From Zychaea mexicana (Eukaryota; Mucoromycota; Mucoromycetes; Mucorales; Lichtheimiaceae): a stretch of DNA of 64,000 bases. Both the position numbers and the translations under genes were made by a program. The stretch is taken from positions 1-64,000 of the forward strand of contig NW_026516681.1 of the NCBI RefSeq assembly GCF_025766255.1, read 5' to 3'. Shown in pieces: positions 1-13,200 of the stretch (position 1 is the first letter of the stretch; each line of letters opens with the position of its first letter). The notes beneath the pieces are model-generated. The model did no database searches, was not told the origin of the DNA, and worked only from the letters and a program-made list of their open reading frames with translations.

Positions 1-615
1 TTATTTTTGCCAAAACATAGATCAAGTATGTGTCCTTAGGCACGAAAGAGGGTATAGTGACAAGCACTATAGTAAATACCATATGTGTTGCTGTAGGATT
101 GCAGACTGGTGCAAAGCTCTTAATGCACATACAACTCTTCTCATCATTTCAATTACGATCAGGTTCATCATCGTCACCCGCAAACATTGTGGTCAGCACT
201 TGTAAATATTCACGTATCATAAAGCAAGTTTGACGCACAGACGGACCTCACTTCACATTTTTAGAATGTAAAGCAACTCATAAATCGAATCATACGGCGA
301 CCTTTCTTGAAAGACAATGAGAACTGACATCATCTTGACTACTTTTTTTTATCTTCTTATGTAAGGTCATGGACATTTAGCTTTACTTCTTATTTACTGC
401 TCAACTTTTTTTTTCAACAAGTGATACAGCTCAGGAACATTTGTTTTTGTTTCACTGTTATATCGAACCAGATAATCTAATCTTTCATTCTTGGCTCCTT
501 GACAATTTTGCTCAACAAAACAATCAAGATTCATAGGATTAGCAAACAGTCGTCGTGATTAGCTTTATTATCATCGCGTTACTGAGTAAAAGCAGCTACC
601 AACAAAAAGGGGACG
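1..615. other. Intergenic, upstream of MFS pseudogene
   Basis: AT-rich stretch with poly-T runs. Only short open frames without family resemblance are present. I see no RNA gene or repeat here. Confidence 0.5.
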
Positions 616-2619
616 ATGATCGGGCGGACGATAATCAAACACAATCGATTCATACGCTATCTGAAATCACAACTATCGATCCGTCCGCCAGTCGACCAAT
701 ATCCTCGATTGCACAGCCCAACGGTTAAGAATGGTATTATTCTCATTGTAATGTTTTTGGCTGCATTAGCCGGGTTCTCGTGTACCGTTTACTATCCAGG
801 TACATGATATTTCTAAATAGAATCATTTATCGGCTTTGGAGTGCTTCGTGCTGTTGATGATTAATTTTACATCACTCGCCGTACAAAAAATCAGGGATTC
901 CCAACATCATTATGGAATTTAAATCCGTCATCTTTTGTAACGACATTGGTCGCAGCGCTTTTTATGTTCTTCATGGGTATATCACCAGTGCTCTTTGCAG
1001 CGCTTTCAGATTTCTACCAAATTAGACGTTTCTTGCTGATAATTTCAATGGTTATTTTTATCATTTCTTCAATCGCCAGTGCGGTCATCAACAACATTTG
1101 GGGTCTTGTTGTATTTCGATGACTTCAAGCAATAGGTGCTTCAGCATCCCAATCGGTTGGTCCTGCCTTTATCGCCGATCTCTAATCCATTGAGCAACGT
1201 GGGCGTGGATACAGCAAGTTTGTTCTTGGAAATACGTTTGGTCCTCTTATTGGTAAGCGATGTGTAATTACGATAAAACTGAGATGTTATACAGTTCCGG
1301 AATTTACATTACATCATATCAACGTACTATATATGTAGGTCCAATGATTGGCGGCTTTTTAGTCATGACTGATTTGACGTGGCGTGCTACATTTTGGTTA
1401 TGCGCCGGGTTGGGTGGCATTGTACTCGGCGTCACCGTCTTTTTCATGCCAGAGACCTATCGAGACGACCAAAAATTGATGTCGTTACTGATGTCAACAA
1501 TGAAAAGTCGTCAACAGCGTCATATACGTCTCTGCCACCAACACATCAGTCGAAGGCTCGCATGTACAAGTTCTTGATGACGAAGACAGAGCAACAACGC
1601 CCACGATCCACCTAGTGATCGATAGCAAGGATGTGGAAAAGCAACAGCAACGAGAAAAAGAAGGGGATACCCTCGAAGCAGTGATATCATCGTCATCGCA
1701 GGAGAAGGACCATGAAAGAGAAAAATCGTTGAATCTATTCCGTCCATTTGCCTTACTTCGGTATCCGAACATTGCATTGAGTTCGTTTGCCGGAGGTGTT
1801 GCATTTAATATGATTGTTTCTGCAATCGAAGTTCTCTGTCCTCTTCACTTATGTTGTCATTGGATTTAACTATATAATATGAGCTATAGGTACTGTACTA
1901 GCGATAGAGACTGTAATCCCTATTTTGTACGAGCGCATCCATTCATTTAATTCCTGGCAGACAGGTTAGTATTATATTGTTTGATTTTAATCAGATATCG
2001 ACATTTCATAAAGCAAGCATCTATACCAAAAACATCATAAGATTATAAAAAAGTCTGATGGGAATGGCCATAACAGGCTTATGTTATTCAGGAGGAGGGC
2101 TAGGGAACATTTGCGGTGTATTGGTCAACAGCCAGCTTTCTGATCGTTTGCTTTTACGGGCAAGAGGTCGACGCGGAGGACGAGAGAAAGTAGAGGACCG
2201 ATTTATATTTATGATGTGGCCCTGTCTACTGATCTTTATACCAACGGGTGTGTTGTTGTTCGGCTGGAGCATGGAAAAGCGGCTGTCCTACTGGATAGTG
2301 GATACCTATCGTTGCTTTTGGCATACAGACATTCGGAATGAATCAAGTCATGACAGGTGTGAGCGCTTATTTACTGGACGCAGTACCTGGTCGAGGAGCA
2401 TCGGCTGTAGCTGCTGGAAATGTGATATACAATGTGTTTGCATGTCTATTTGCAGTGGCAGGCACGCCTATGGTGGACTCAATAGGTCCTGGCTACCTCT
2501 CAGTTTTTGTCGCTGGTCTAAGCTGGCTTGCAGCTTGCGGTTTAATCATCCTAAAAATTTACGGCCAAAGAATGCGACGACGATCCGGATTCTTGCAAGA
2601 CAGAGAGCGAGAAGTATAA
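616..2619 (+). pseudogene. Decayed MFS multidrug/H+ antiporter (DHA1/QDR-type)
   Basis: Remnant of a 12-TM major facilitator exporter. Recognisable pieces in order: TM1 ending in VYYP; the segment GISPVLFAALSDFYQIRRF (loop 2-3 motif A of QDR/DHA1 transporters); LQAIGASASQSVGPAFIADL; ERGRGYSK-like loop; PMIGGF; RATFWLCAGLGG; PETYRDDQ; and the C-terminal half with GVSAYLLDAVPGRGASAVAA. The gene is broken. In the exon at about 895-1252 there is an in-frame TGA at 1120-1122 and TAA at 1183-1185, both inside conserved sequence. The first intron (GT at ~797, AG at 893-894) joins exons out of phase. The frame changes again after PETYRDDQK (~1475), near 1840, and around 2290-2340, where the strong downstream frame is +1 relative to the upstream one. 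An intron at 1253-1338 is still intact. Inference: a recent pseudogene, since long stretches still read clearly. Confidence 0.85.
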
Positions 2620-2914
2620 GTACAACCACCATCACTATGTTCTTTTACCTACTATATGTCATCGTGTATTGTTTAATATCGACCCCATTCATTCTTGTAT
2701 TGTTGTATGCTTATATGATTCTTACATGGGCTTTAGAAGGATTAAAGGAACTTTAAGATACTTTATTGTGGTTCTTACTAGAAAGAATGGTAGTAGTGTA
2801 GCGTGGAGTGACCGGCGAGTATCATATCAGAGGAAAAGAACTACGAATGGATTTTAATATAATGCCGCCACCACTTTTCTCTTTCGTTTTTGACACTCCA
2901 ACAACACTTGAGTA

Positions 2915-4685
2915 ATGGCAGCCCACAGCTCCACCGCAGAACGATCTGCCGAGATCGATCGATGTCTCGAACTAATCTCACCAGCACAACCCGACGAATC
3001 CAAGTTTGTTGGCATGCTCCTCTTGCCTCGACTCTTGAGCCACGATCAAGTCGATCTTGTCCAACGCGTTTTTGACGGCATGAACTTTAAGTTCATTGAA
3101 CGTTTACTTCGAACATGTAATCATTTATACACACGCTTTTGTTTTGCTATAAGGAGCGTGCACTTCACGTTTATTTCTTTGTGTGCTGATTTACTTTAGC
3201 TGCTGTGGATTCAGAAACGGGTCAAGTTCCCGAACCGGTGCTACGAGAGATCGCGATTAACGTTTTGGCTTGTTTTGCTCACTACGAGAATATGGCCTCG
3301 AGCAAAATGATGGCCGACCGGATCCCTGCTTTATCGACCGTTTTGAAAGAAGAGTAAGTAGTATGCCAGGGATAATTAGGAGCGTTAGTGTAATGGAAAT
3401 AGTGTTACTAAAAGTTTTTTTTTCCTTTCCATGAAAAGTGACAAGTCGGATGGTACCAGGGAAGCACTACATATCTTACTATGTGTTAGTGTGACAAAGG
3501 AAGGTCTTGTCCGGATGCTGGATCCGGATGTTCTCAAGAATGTTATGGAGCTAGCGGTGGCCACAAAAAATGGTATGCGTGCATGTTCATTATCACAGTA
3601 TGCATGTCGAGAACAAACCTCTTTTTCAATTATTCTAATGGACGAGGCAAATAGGTCAAGAACAAGAGCTTGGATTTCAGCTTATCCATTCGACCTTTGC
3701 ACGAGCATGCCATATGTTGCACGAAAAACCAATTCCAAGCCTTGAATCAGCGCTCAAATACTCTTTACCAACCTTGTTCACTGCGTTATCCAAGGTCCTC
3801 GCAAACAACCAGGACAAGCTGAAATTCAAAACTCTAAATGTATTAAGCTCCGTGTTGCCGGATGTACCATCAGAGGTATGATTTTAAAAGATTTGTGCAA
3901 AACAAGTTGCTAAGTGGAATCCGTGCGACTTAGATTATGCAGAAATTTAAAGAATCAGGACAAGATAAAGTATCACGCTGGTTGCAAGATCTTCGATCTG
4001 GATTACGACAGATATTTAGTACTAGGCTTGGTAACAGAAAGACAAAGACCTTGTGATTTGCATTTGAACTTTGTATAGAGATTGACTAAATGACATATTA
4101 CGGGAATGCATTATAGACGTAAAATATCGGGATCAATCTATGGTAGTAACAGCATGCTTGCTTCAATATTTCGGTCCAGATTGGCTGTTTTCCACTCTAA
4201 GAAAAACCAAATCCGAGCGACGGAAAAGTGAAAAGAAGCCTGCCAACAGTGCACCATCCAGCAATGATGCAGATGTCAAGTTCCCAGTGCTATTGATCCA
4301 TCTGGTTGCGGTCGAAACGCGTGTGATGCTGGACGATATCCATGAACGACGATTAAAATTACACAATCAAGAAGTTGTTGAGGTGGATGCCGAAAAGGAG
4401 ATGCGCCAGGAAACGATGGTACCCGTCTGTTTTGAAATCCTCGAAGCTGCGATCCAGTATTTGTCCTTGAACTATAGCGAGGATCAAGAAAGTGACATGG
4501 ACGCAGACATATTGCTTAAGATTCGGACCGTGTTGACTGATACAATGAATATTGTGATGGAACTCTTGAGATTCACACAAGATACCACGACCTCAGATGA
4601 CGAGCTGGAAGGCGATATGATTGCTCAAGCCAGCATGCGTATTGTCGCGTTGTATTTGGCAGAGGAAGGATACGAGTTGGAATAA
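2915..4685 (+). CDS. Neurochondrin-like armadillo-repeat protein
   Basis: Predicted 458 aa from six exons: 2915-3116, 3200-3353, 3439-3572, 3655-3875, 3934-4030, 4117-4685. All junctions are GT-AG and in phase. The N-terminal block (about residues 25-70: KFVGMLLLPRLL, then VFDGMNFKFIERLL) and the following alpha-helical repeats (EIAINVLACFAHYE, REALHILLCVSVTKEGL, LEILEAA-type helices) match the neurochondrin family, a cytosolic ARM-like fold. In animals neurochondrin binds signalling and small-RNP partners; the fungal role is not established. It is about 60% of the animal length, so some repeats are missing or unrecognised. The stretch just before exon 6 (about 4090-4116) reads like coding (NDILRECII) but has a TGA immediately upstream and no acceptor, so I left it in the intron. 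Family call is from recognition of the N-terminal motif. Confidence 0.72.
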
Positions 4686-4959
4686 ATTAAATTATTAGTT
4701 CTAGATTACAAATTGAAAATAGTTGAATCATCGGTACAGTGCCTATTCATTGTTACTTTCTGACATACTTGAGCAAGTCTTAAGAGTGTTACACAGCATA
4801 ATAAGAGTTGGGAATGATGTTCATTTTTTATTATGCAAAACATATAAGTGTATATATGTGCGTGTCGTCTTTTAAATAAGGTGTATGATAATAAAAGAGA
4901 TGAAAGAAACTATTTTACAAGTGGTGCTTAGAAAAGACAAGAAACAAACGATATAATTT

Positions 4960-7900
4960 TTAGTACACTTCCAAGATGTACTTTTCCTTCTCCTTCCATT
5001 CCTCGATCAGGTTGCCAGCTTCCTTCTCATCGATACCGCCAAAGTGCTTGAGACCGTAGACAACAGCATCCTTGACATCGGGCACGGGCCAAGTAGGACC
5101 ACAAAGGTAGAAGTGACCGTTCTTGGTAATCAAATAGTCGTGCAGAAGCTCGGCATCCTCCATCATCTTGTGCTGAATGTACACCTTCTTCTTTTGATCA
5201 CGCGAGAATGCCAAACCCATGTGCGTCAACAGACCGTCAGCGTTATAGGCTTCCAGTTCTTCACCATACAGGTATTCCATGCGACGGTTACGCGAGCCAA
5301 AGTACAAGACCATGGGACCAACTTCCTTGCCAGCAGCCTTGACCATGGCACGCTCTTGAATGAAAGCACGGAAAGGAGCCATACCGGTACCGAGACCAGC
5401 CATGATGACCGGCTGGGTGTCCAAGGGAGGCAACTTCATCACTGAAGGCTTGATCGAAACAGTAACGTCGGAACCGACCTTCATGTTGGCCAAGTATCTT
5501 GTACACTGACCATAGCGTTTCTTCCCAGTTGCACTGACCCAGTCAACGGCGACAACCAACAAGTGGACTGAGTTGGGGAACATCTTTTGAGACGAGGCGA
5601 TTGAGTAGTGACGAGGCTTGATGGGAGTGATCATGTTGACAAGGGCTTCGACAGGAGGCTTGGCTGAAGTGAATTCGCGCAACAGATCCTCGTAGGTGAT
5701 CGTGTCATCTACACGCTTCTTGTATTCATCCTTGCCCTCCGCCGATATCAAGAACAACAGCTGCTCCTTTTCCTTGTGGTTGGAAGCATATGAAGCGAGC
5801 GATTCGTAGAACTTCTTGGAAGGACGACCAAAGACATCGAGCGTCTGCGCGAACATTTGGAAGATTGTGCGGGTCTCCAACTTGCCAGAATCAGAGTTCT
5901 TCACTGAGATCACATCATTACCGTTCAAGCCGTACCAGGCAAGGAATTCATCGACTTCCTCAGTGTCGTTGTGGCCGTGGACACCCAAAGCATCGCCCAA
6001 ATTATACTTCAAGTTGGAGCCAGTGGTGTCGAATTCCAAATGGAACACGTTACGGTCGTAAGTGGCGGGGGTCAAGCGCTTGTTCTCGCCCAGCTTGATC
6101 AAGTAGGTTGATTCGTGAAGGTCTGGACGGACGGAAGTTTCGGTTCCATAGGCTTCCTTGAACATGACTTGCCATGCTGCCTTGTGCCACTTGTTCAACT
6201 CGCCATGTTCTTGTTCACCCTCCTCAACGGCAGTCGATGCGTCGCTCTCTTCGTCTTCCTCGCCGAAAACAGCACGGGCCACAGGACGACCGGGCAGAAC
6301 ATTATCGCTGATCTCCAGAATGGTCCATGGGGGCAACAATTCGACGTTAACGATCTGCTTAGCAACAGTGTTGACAAGCGTCTGGATCAACGGTGTCAAT
6401 TCACGCTTGTTGCCTTGCTCATCCACAACCGAATCCAACTCATGATACAAGCCATTCAAGCGATCAGCAGCCTTGTCAGCCTGGGTCAAGGCCAAGAACA
6501 CGGCTTCCCAAATAATGTGCGTCGACTTGCGGTGCAGACCCAATTCTTCGGCAATGAGGGAAGCGTCCACTGTGAACAAGTTGATATCCAACTGGGTCAG
6601 CTTGAGCTTGAACTCGTTCGTCAAATGTGCTTCGATTTCGTCACCGTGCTTCCAGGGACCGTTCAAGACAACAGTTGCCTTCTTGTTGGCATAGGCCAAA
6701 ACGTCGTACTCCTTGGTCAAAGCAACGTTGTGAACAGCAATGAAATCGGCCTTGGCAATGACAGGCTTGCTGTTCTTAACAATCTGCGTGTTGACAACGG
6801 CGCCACCCAAGCGGTATGCGTCGCGAGTAACTTGCACGGCCACTTGCTCTTCTTGTTGATGCAACAAGTGCGAAACGTGCTGTGCAGCATCAGCACTGCC
6901 ATCCTGTTCAACGTCCCAGAAGATAGCGCTCCAGATGTTTTGCTCTTGCTTGGGTTCTTCGACGGCTTCCAAGAAGACGCCAGCGGCGAGATCAACAAAG
7001 TTCTTTTGTTCGGCTTCCTTGGCCAAAAGGGGAATATGACCAGCGGAGAGATGGCCGAACGAGCTGGCTTGAGCGGTCACCAAATGAGGGCGGGATTGAC
7101 GGGCCAAGGAACCGAAACGGACAGCAGCAGCAATGTCCAAAAAGAGAGGGCCATTGAATGCAAACAAGCCATCAGTTTGCTCCAAGGCGATGATACGTTG
7201 AGCCGACTGGGGCAAGCTGGCAATGAAACCGGCTTCAGACCAAGGACGGTAGAGACGGACAGTGACGAGACCAACCTTGGCATTGGCCTTGCTGACAGCA
7301 TCAGCGACCGATGAGGTGCCCAAAGCAACAAGGACAGTTTCTGCATCGGCAGCACCGGTATATTCGAAAGGCTTGTAGCCATATTTGGCCAACAAACGTT
7401 CAGCTTCAGAGTAGGCATCAGCACCAGATGCCTTGGTATCGTCCAAAGCAGCAGCCAATTGGCTGTAAGACAAAAGCGAGGCCTTTTCAATGTTGACAGA
7501 AGAGCCATCAAAGTAGTGGATGACGGGGAGACCGACGGCGCGAGCAAGGAGATGAGCAACGATGGCCATGTCGTGGGCCTCTTGAACGGTGCTGGAGGAA
7601 AGCACAATGGCTCCCGAGTTGCGAGCAGCCAAGACAGCATCAACCTGCGAATGAGCTACCAATTCTTGATCGACAGCGTATGCGCCAACGTGGAAAACGA
7701 CGGGCTGACGAGCCAAAGCAAGAGCATGAATGTTGGGGATCATCGACAACAAGGCTTGGGACGAAGTCAAGACTGAAGCGGTCTTGGTGGTGCTGTCAAG
7801 TGCGCCCTGAACAGCCTGCAGAGCACCCTCGCGGGTCTCCATCTCGACAACCTTGACGAGGTTTCCGCGGCTGTTGCGGATAGTCGATTGCCAACCTTTG

Positions 7901-8265
7901 AGTTCCTGGCCGAGGTGAGTGCCAGCAGCACTGCCGGGATATACAAAGACGAGATCAGACAAGCCATAAGCAACGTAATCGACAGCGTTGTTGACATCAA
8001 CCAAACGAGTCTTGTCGTCGCTGAACAAGACTTCGAGAGCGTTCTTTACTCGGGACTGAAGCTGCAAAGTGGCTTCTTCGTCGACAACGGTGGTTTGGCT
8101 GCCGGCGGTCGAAGCTGTGTCTTCAGCTGCTGTTGTTGCTTCTTTTAGTTGTGCTGTGACGGATTCGATAGCTTCTCTCGACAGTTCGACGGGCTTATGG
8201 GCATTGTTGCCCTTGAATGCCTTGCTCTTCACGAGTGCTGCGATAAGAGCAGTGGAGGCGAACAT
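4960..8265 (-). CDS. MET10: Sulfite reductase [NADPH] flavoprotein subunit
   Basis: Intronless, 1101 aa. The flavoprotein subunit moves electrons from NADPH via FAD to the sirohaem subunit, reducing sulfite to sulfide in sulfate assimilation (cytosol). Residues ~70-600 resemble the pyruvate-ferredoxin-oxidoreductase-like domain of fungal Met10. From ~690 comes the FAD-binding reductase part: RHYSI (~885) and GQCTRYL for FAD, GLGTGMAPFRAF for NADPH, and FYLCGP near the end, finishing with YILEVY as in the family. There is no flavodoxin domain, as in yeast Met10. An in-frame ATG lies 69 nt upstream (8334), but the MFASTALIAAL start at 8265 fits the family better. Codon use is strongly biased to C/G-ending codons, which leaves long meaningless open frames on the opposite strand; this suggests high expression. 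Confidence 0.93.
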   Translation of the reverse strand: MFASTALIAALVKSKAFKGNNAHKPVELSREAIESVTAQLKEATTAAEDTASTAGSQTTVVDEEATLQLQSRVKNALEVLFSDDKTRLVDVNNAVDYVAYGLSDLVFVYPGSAAGTHLGQELKGWQSTIRNSRGNLVKVVEMETREGALQAVQGALDSTTKTASVLTSSQALLSMIPNIHALALARQPVVFHVGAYAVDQELVAHSQVDAVLAARNSGAIVLSSSTVQEAHDMAIVAHLLARAVGLPVIHYFDGSSVNIEKASLLSYSQLAAALDDTKASGADAYSEAERLLAKYGYKPFEYTGAADAETVLVALGTSSVADAVSKANAKVGLVTVRLYRPWSEAGFIASLPQSAQRIIALEQTDGLFAFNGPLFLDIAAAVRFGSLARQSRPHLVTAQASSFGHLSAGHIPLLAKEAEQKNFVDLAAGVFLEAVEEPKQEQNIWSAIFWDVEQDGSADAAQHVSHLLHQQEEQVAVQVTRDAYRLGGAVVNTQIVKNSKPVIAKADFIAVHNVALTKEYDVLAYANKKATVVLNGPWKHGDEIEAHLTNEFKLKLTQLDINLFTVDASLIAEELGLHRKSTHIIWEAVFLALTQADKAADRLNGLYHELDSVVDEQGNKRELTPLIQTLVNTVAKQIVNVELLPPWTILEISDNVLPGRPVARAVFGEEDEESDASTAVEEGEQEHGELNKWHKAAWQVMFKEAYGTETSVRPDLHESTYLIKLGENKRLTPATYDRNVFHLEFDTTGSNLKYNLGDALGVHGHNDTEEVDEFLAWYGLNGNDVISVKNSDSGKLETRTIFQMFAQTLDVFGRPSKKFYESLASYASNHKEKEQLLFLISAEGKDEYKKRVDDTITYEDLLREFTSAKPPVEALVNMITPIKPRHYSIASSQKMFPNSVHLLVVAVDWVSATGKKRYGQCTRYLANMKVGSDVTVSIKPSVMKLPPLDTQPVIMAGLGTGMAPFRAFIQERAMVKAAGKEVGPMVLYFGSRNRRMEYLYGEELEAYNADGLLTHMGLAFSRDQKKKVYIQHKMMEDAELLHDYLITKNGHFYLCGPTWPVPDVKDAVVYGLKHFGGIDEKEAGNLIEEWKEKEKYILEVY

Positions 8266-10293
8266 CGTTCGTAGTGTGTATGTGTCAAAAGAAAAGAGTA
8301 AAGAAAGAAAAGATCCGGTTCCTTGAAAAAGCAAACAAACACAAAAAAATCAACGATTTCCATCTCATTGGGTAGCACGCCATCGGATCTACTGAGCCAT
8401 TCATATCCACTGAAAATGGCGCAATCTTCGATGAAATTAAGCTAAAACTTCCGACAACGCATTGGTCTGCAACAATTCGTCCACATCCACAGCGTCCTCG
8501 CCGTTGGTCGAGAGACAAGTGCTGCAGAATCTGTCTTTGATCTTGTCGATTCTGAAACCTCCGTTTGATCATAGCTGCTACTGCGCTAATCATGACATAA
8601 TGAACTCTTTTTTCCTTGTTGCTGATCTTGGATTTGCGTTTGGCAATCGATTAGATCGTCGTTGCAAAAGATGGCATGATCGATTGCTTGTCGTCATTTG
8701 AGGCATTTGGATAATGAGTACTATGCTGACTCCCTATAGTATTGGCTGTAGACAGCAACGTCAACGTTACAAAAACTCATTTGCTTAGTAAACCTATTTG
8801 CATAAATAATATTCATCCTTATGTCATTTGTCATACAGATACTATCATATTTCACAGAAAATCATGCTTATATTGAATAGCAGTCCTTGCGATTTCAGCA
8901 GAAAATTCAACACTTTAAGCCACGCGATTTTGTTATGTTTGCGTTTTGCATCTTGTCCATTTATCGTACATGAAGCTATCTATGCTGAATGTAATTGTTT
9001 GGCTGACGCTACACATACAACAATAGGCTAGAACCAAATTCACTACTGAAAGCATCTACAGTACAAAGTATTCTCGTTCATTTACAAATTAGTTAATATG
9101 TTCATCTATAACAGTATTGTATGTAGCTTTTCGACCGAAACGGTAATGTAGGAACCCATTGTACGTGGAAAGATTCCTTAATAGCCTTCGTACCAAGGAA
9201 AACGCTCAAAAACAGTTGTAATAATTGTGTTGCTTATCTATCTCAATTTTCTCGCTTGAACTTAATGCAATTCATTGTTTCGCAACCCGATAGCACGATG
9301 TGTAAGTGTACCTGGCTCAAGGCCATAATGTTTCTATTACCGGCGGCTGTATATCTGATCATTGTGAAGTTTTATGCTAATGGAGAGAATAGATAGTAAC
9401 AACGATTAAATGTTTTCTTTGCGTCATGGTGAATGAACAACGTGGAAGCTGTAATATATGTGTCTATTCACACACTAGACGGTCAGGCATCGTCCTTTGT
9501 GACCGTTTTAATCCGTTTGACAACATTATCTTAAGATAGACTAGTTATGCAGAATGTAACTTTCTCTCGAGACAATATATCATTATCGCAGTTAGGGCTA
9601 TCCTTTAGCGACTAATCATCATGATGGCCGGCCGACCTCATGAGCACTGTAGTATAATACGGATGTTCATGTTTAAAAAATAGGAATGCTCCAAAGTCTG
9701 TTGTGAAGAGTTACACAAAGCGGTAATGGTATCGTTAAAAGTAACGCCAAAGAAGAGCAGAGATACAATATGCTTATATACAACAGGTCCTTAAAATAGT
9801 TCGTACTATTGTATTGTTGCTGCAAGAAAATGGTGTCAATACTGGGTTTCTCACACTCAACAACTATACGTACAGGTTGTTGGGTCGCTGTACACCACCA
9901 CCAGCACCCCTTGATGATATGATGAGTCACAAGGGCAGGGGGGATGGAGTAGATAGTGAAAGCAGCCTACTCTGGCACACCGGCACTGGCAGGTCCGCGG
10001 GTAATAATGATGAGCACGTATGCAATATCCAAAATACAACGTCATTCCTTATTTATTTTCTCTTTTTCTTCTTTTTCGTTTTGCTACCTTTTTCACCGAT
10101 ATCAGTAACACCTGGTCTTCCTTAGCATACGCGAATTTACCTCATTTCCCTTCAATCGTTGAGATCGACTTGTATCTTTGTTACTGATCGAGAAAAGAAG
10201 AGATCTTCCGCCGACTAACGCCGTCGCCACCGCAGCTACACTGACAGAAAATTCCGCTGTTACTGCAACTGTTTTGACCTTTGCTTTATCATC
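8266..10293. other. 2-kb intergenic region between divergent MET10 and BCAS3-like genes
   Basis: Shared upstream region of two divergently transcribed genes. No coding sequence with family resemblance, no tRNA and no obvious repeat. Pyrimidine-rich tracts (about 10050-10090) lie upstream of the plus-strand gene. I found no convincing TATA box for either gene. Confidence 0.5.
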
Positions 10294-13200
10294 ATGAGTG
10301 TTGGTGTTCGAGCTGAACCCAAGTTTTTGAGGTTAGCCTTTTGACTAATACTGCTTTCTATTTGTGCATTCATGTTACGAGTGTGTACGGTTGGGTGGAG
10401 GTCCTTTTACCTTGGGAGAGCGAGGGGTGTAAATGCGAGTTCGAGCTGTGGTGCACCAAAGTGAAGTCGCACAGACTGATAAGCTGCATGATTTATCAAA
10501 ATTTCACCAAACCATCCCATTACTCAGGGATTCGACTTCCTTGGAATACATATCTTCTGGTCTTAGCTGGGTATCCCTTTATTTAGCCTCCAATATCCAA
10601 AGACGACGATCAAACGGCTCATTTAGTCTTACGCAACAGCAACAGCATGATCCTCATCTACAGAAACTGATCGACCAACATCAGCAGCATAACGGCGGTG
10701 ATAAGAAAAACAACGAGTCTTCTTCTTGCTCTAACGTTGAAACGTCACAGTCACATTCTGATGACAGCGAGTTGGTGACTTTTGCTACGTTTCAGATCCA
10801 AGATTTTCTATCAAGGTGATCATAAAACGACGAAAAAAAAGACTGTAGATTCCCTTCGCTTAGAAATCGTCTATTAAACAGTTGTGATCTTTTGTAACAA
10901 ATATCGCGTGCTATGTAATAGCTCTTCTTCTCTGCTTTTGCTACTAGGGTACAAAAATGGATTCCAAATATGGGATGTGACGAGTCCGGAGAACGTGCAC
11001 GAAACGTGCTCAATACGAGATACAACGGCCAGCGTTGTGCAGTACATGCATATCCTAGCTGAACCGGAACTCCGTCCTGGATGTGTGGATCCCTATGCTG
11101 AATTCCGGCCCTTACTGGCAATCATGTAAGCAAGTTTTACCAAGAATTAGGCTTGTAACCTTTGACGAAATTTATCATTTATAATGTTTGTTGCGTCTGC
11201 GTGCTAAATTGGTATACTCTGCCTTAAAATCCAACAGTAGCGCGAACAATGACGACCACATTCGACAGTCACCCAATGGAAATCAAAACGACGACGGCTC
11301 TTCCCCTTCTCCTCCCAGTATCGCTCAAGCAAACATACCAACAAGGCTACGCATATTTTCCCTTCGTACACAAGAAGTTGTCAAGGAGTTCACGGATCTT
11401 GCGGATCAAGGCATAAAAGTGGTCAACTTGCAGAGCAGCTCACGCTCAATTGCTTTGGTTATTATCTCTTCTCTCCTGTTCAAATTGCTTATGCTTTTTC
11501 ATGCTCAGTAACATTACGTTAACATACAGTTAACCATCTATTATGTAGGGTTGTATTAGAACTGAGGACCAGGCAGCTTCGCTTAACATTCTTTCTGCGC
11601 TAGATCTAGAACAACAAGGCAATCCACTAACTGATGTTTATTATCATCACCATCCTTCTTCAACAAGCCCTGTTTTTGCACTTGGATCACGATATATTGC
11701 CTATGCCACTACAGCTACCAGCTCAGATCGCTCAACGAACATGGGTTTCCTGAGTCACGTTGTCAATGATAAGGACGTTAAGGGTGCTGTCAAAGACATC
11801 GCCAAAGAAGTTGTTCATGGCGTCAGGTCATTGAGCGTATACAGCTATGATTCGATCTCCAATTACTTTGCAAGTACTGACAGCCCGACGTCACCTGCAT
11901 CTGCAAACGGTGTATATAGCAGCAATAATGAAATCACTGGTGCGATAAATGGTAGCAACAATATTGGTGCAGAAGCAGGACGACGGCAACGCAGACCGAG
12001 CTCAAGCATCAGTGGCAGCAATGGAGGGATACTGTCTGATTGTTCTTCAGCTTCTTCCTCACAACAAGGAGCAGGATGGGTAAAGTCATTACTATTTTTG
12101 TTTTTAGGGGGTCAATGAATACATTATGCATTGTATAATTATATCAAACTGACCCAAGGGGAAGTAAACTTAAATGCAAGTAGATTATGATCCGAGATTT
12201 GCAGAAAATACAATCTGTGTGCACCCATTTTCAGGCCCACACTAAGCATGCCATTACGTCCCTTACATTCAATCCGTCTGGAACGCTGCTTCTGTCAGCA
12301 TCAAACCAAGGACATAAATTTCACGTTTTCTCGCTTGCTTCGTCCTCATCGTGGTCACCACCAGCATCATCATCATGGGCACCTACAACAGGAGAGCTAT
12401 CAGTAACGCATTTATACAGCTTATCGCGTGGAATTACAGACGCACAAGTGGATGACGTACAGTTCTCAACGGATTCGCTTTGGTGTGCAGTCAGTACTGC
12501 GCGTGGAACAACCCATGTTTATCCAATTAATCCATATGGAGGCCCAACTGAAATTCCTGGTCACGTGCAAGGCAAAGTTGTTAATTCAAAGCACCATCTA
12601 TATCCTACCGCTGCTGCTGATTACAATCATAATCACCGACGCACGACCTCCAACTCGGTAAGTCGGTACATTCCTTAGTGTATATGGATATCTTGAACGG
12701 TCAAAAGGAAACGGACTTCTACGTGCACTACCAACAGTACTAATCACTCCATCTAATTTTTCTTAAAAAAGAAGTTTACTATACTTAATTCGGTTGCTCG
12801 TATCAAGCAAAGACGATCGATGCAAGCCGATATTCAAGACTTTCATAATAGCACTGCGTTTTCTACATCACAATCATGCACGCCGTCAAAGGCGTCCCTA
12901 GAAGCAGAAAATCAGCATCATCGCCCTGATCAGCCAAGTGCAATGATAGCCAATGCAGGAATACTTGCAGCAAAGCAGCGATACCGTGCCAAGTTAGCAA
13001 CGCAGTTTCTTCCTGTAAGCAAGACACCATATTTACTTAGTGGCTCATCGATTCCGGATGCGGCACGTCGAGCATGGGCATCATCCTGGAAAACGCAGGT
13101 TTCCAGTTTAATAAACTCTCCAGGCAATACGAATTGGAAAACGTATTTACCCTGCAACGATCGATGGACAGCACTAAACACTCATGACGACCGCCATAAC

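Noticed and set aside
4031..4116. Coding-like NDILRECII segment before the last neurochondrin-like exon
   Set aside because: A TGA lies directly upstream in the same frame and no acceptor opens it; the acceptor ending at 4116 gives a clean in-phase junction.
6115..7314. 399-codon open frame antisense to MET10
   Set aside because: Mirror of strongly biased MET10 codons; no domain recognised, and the opposite strand carries conserved flavoprotein motifs.
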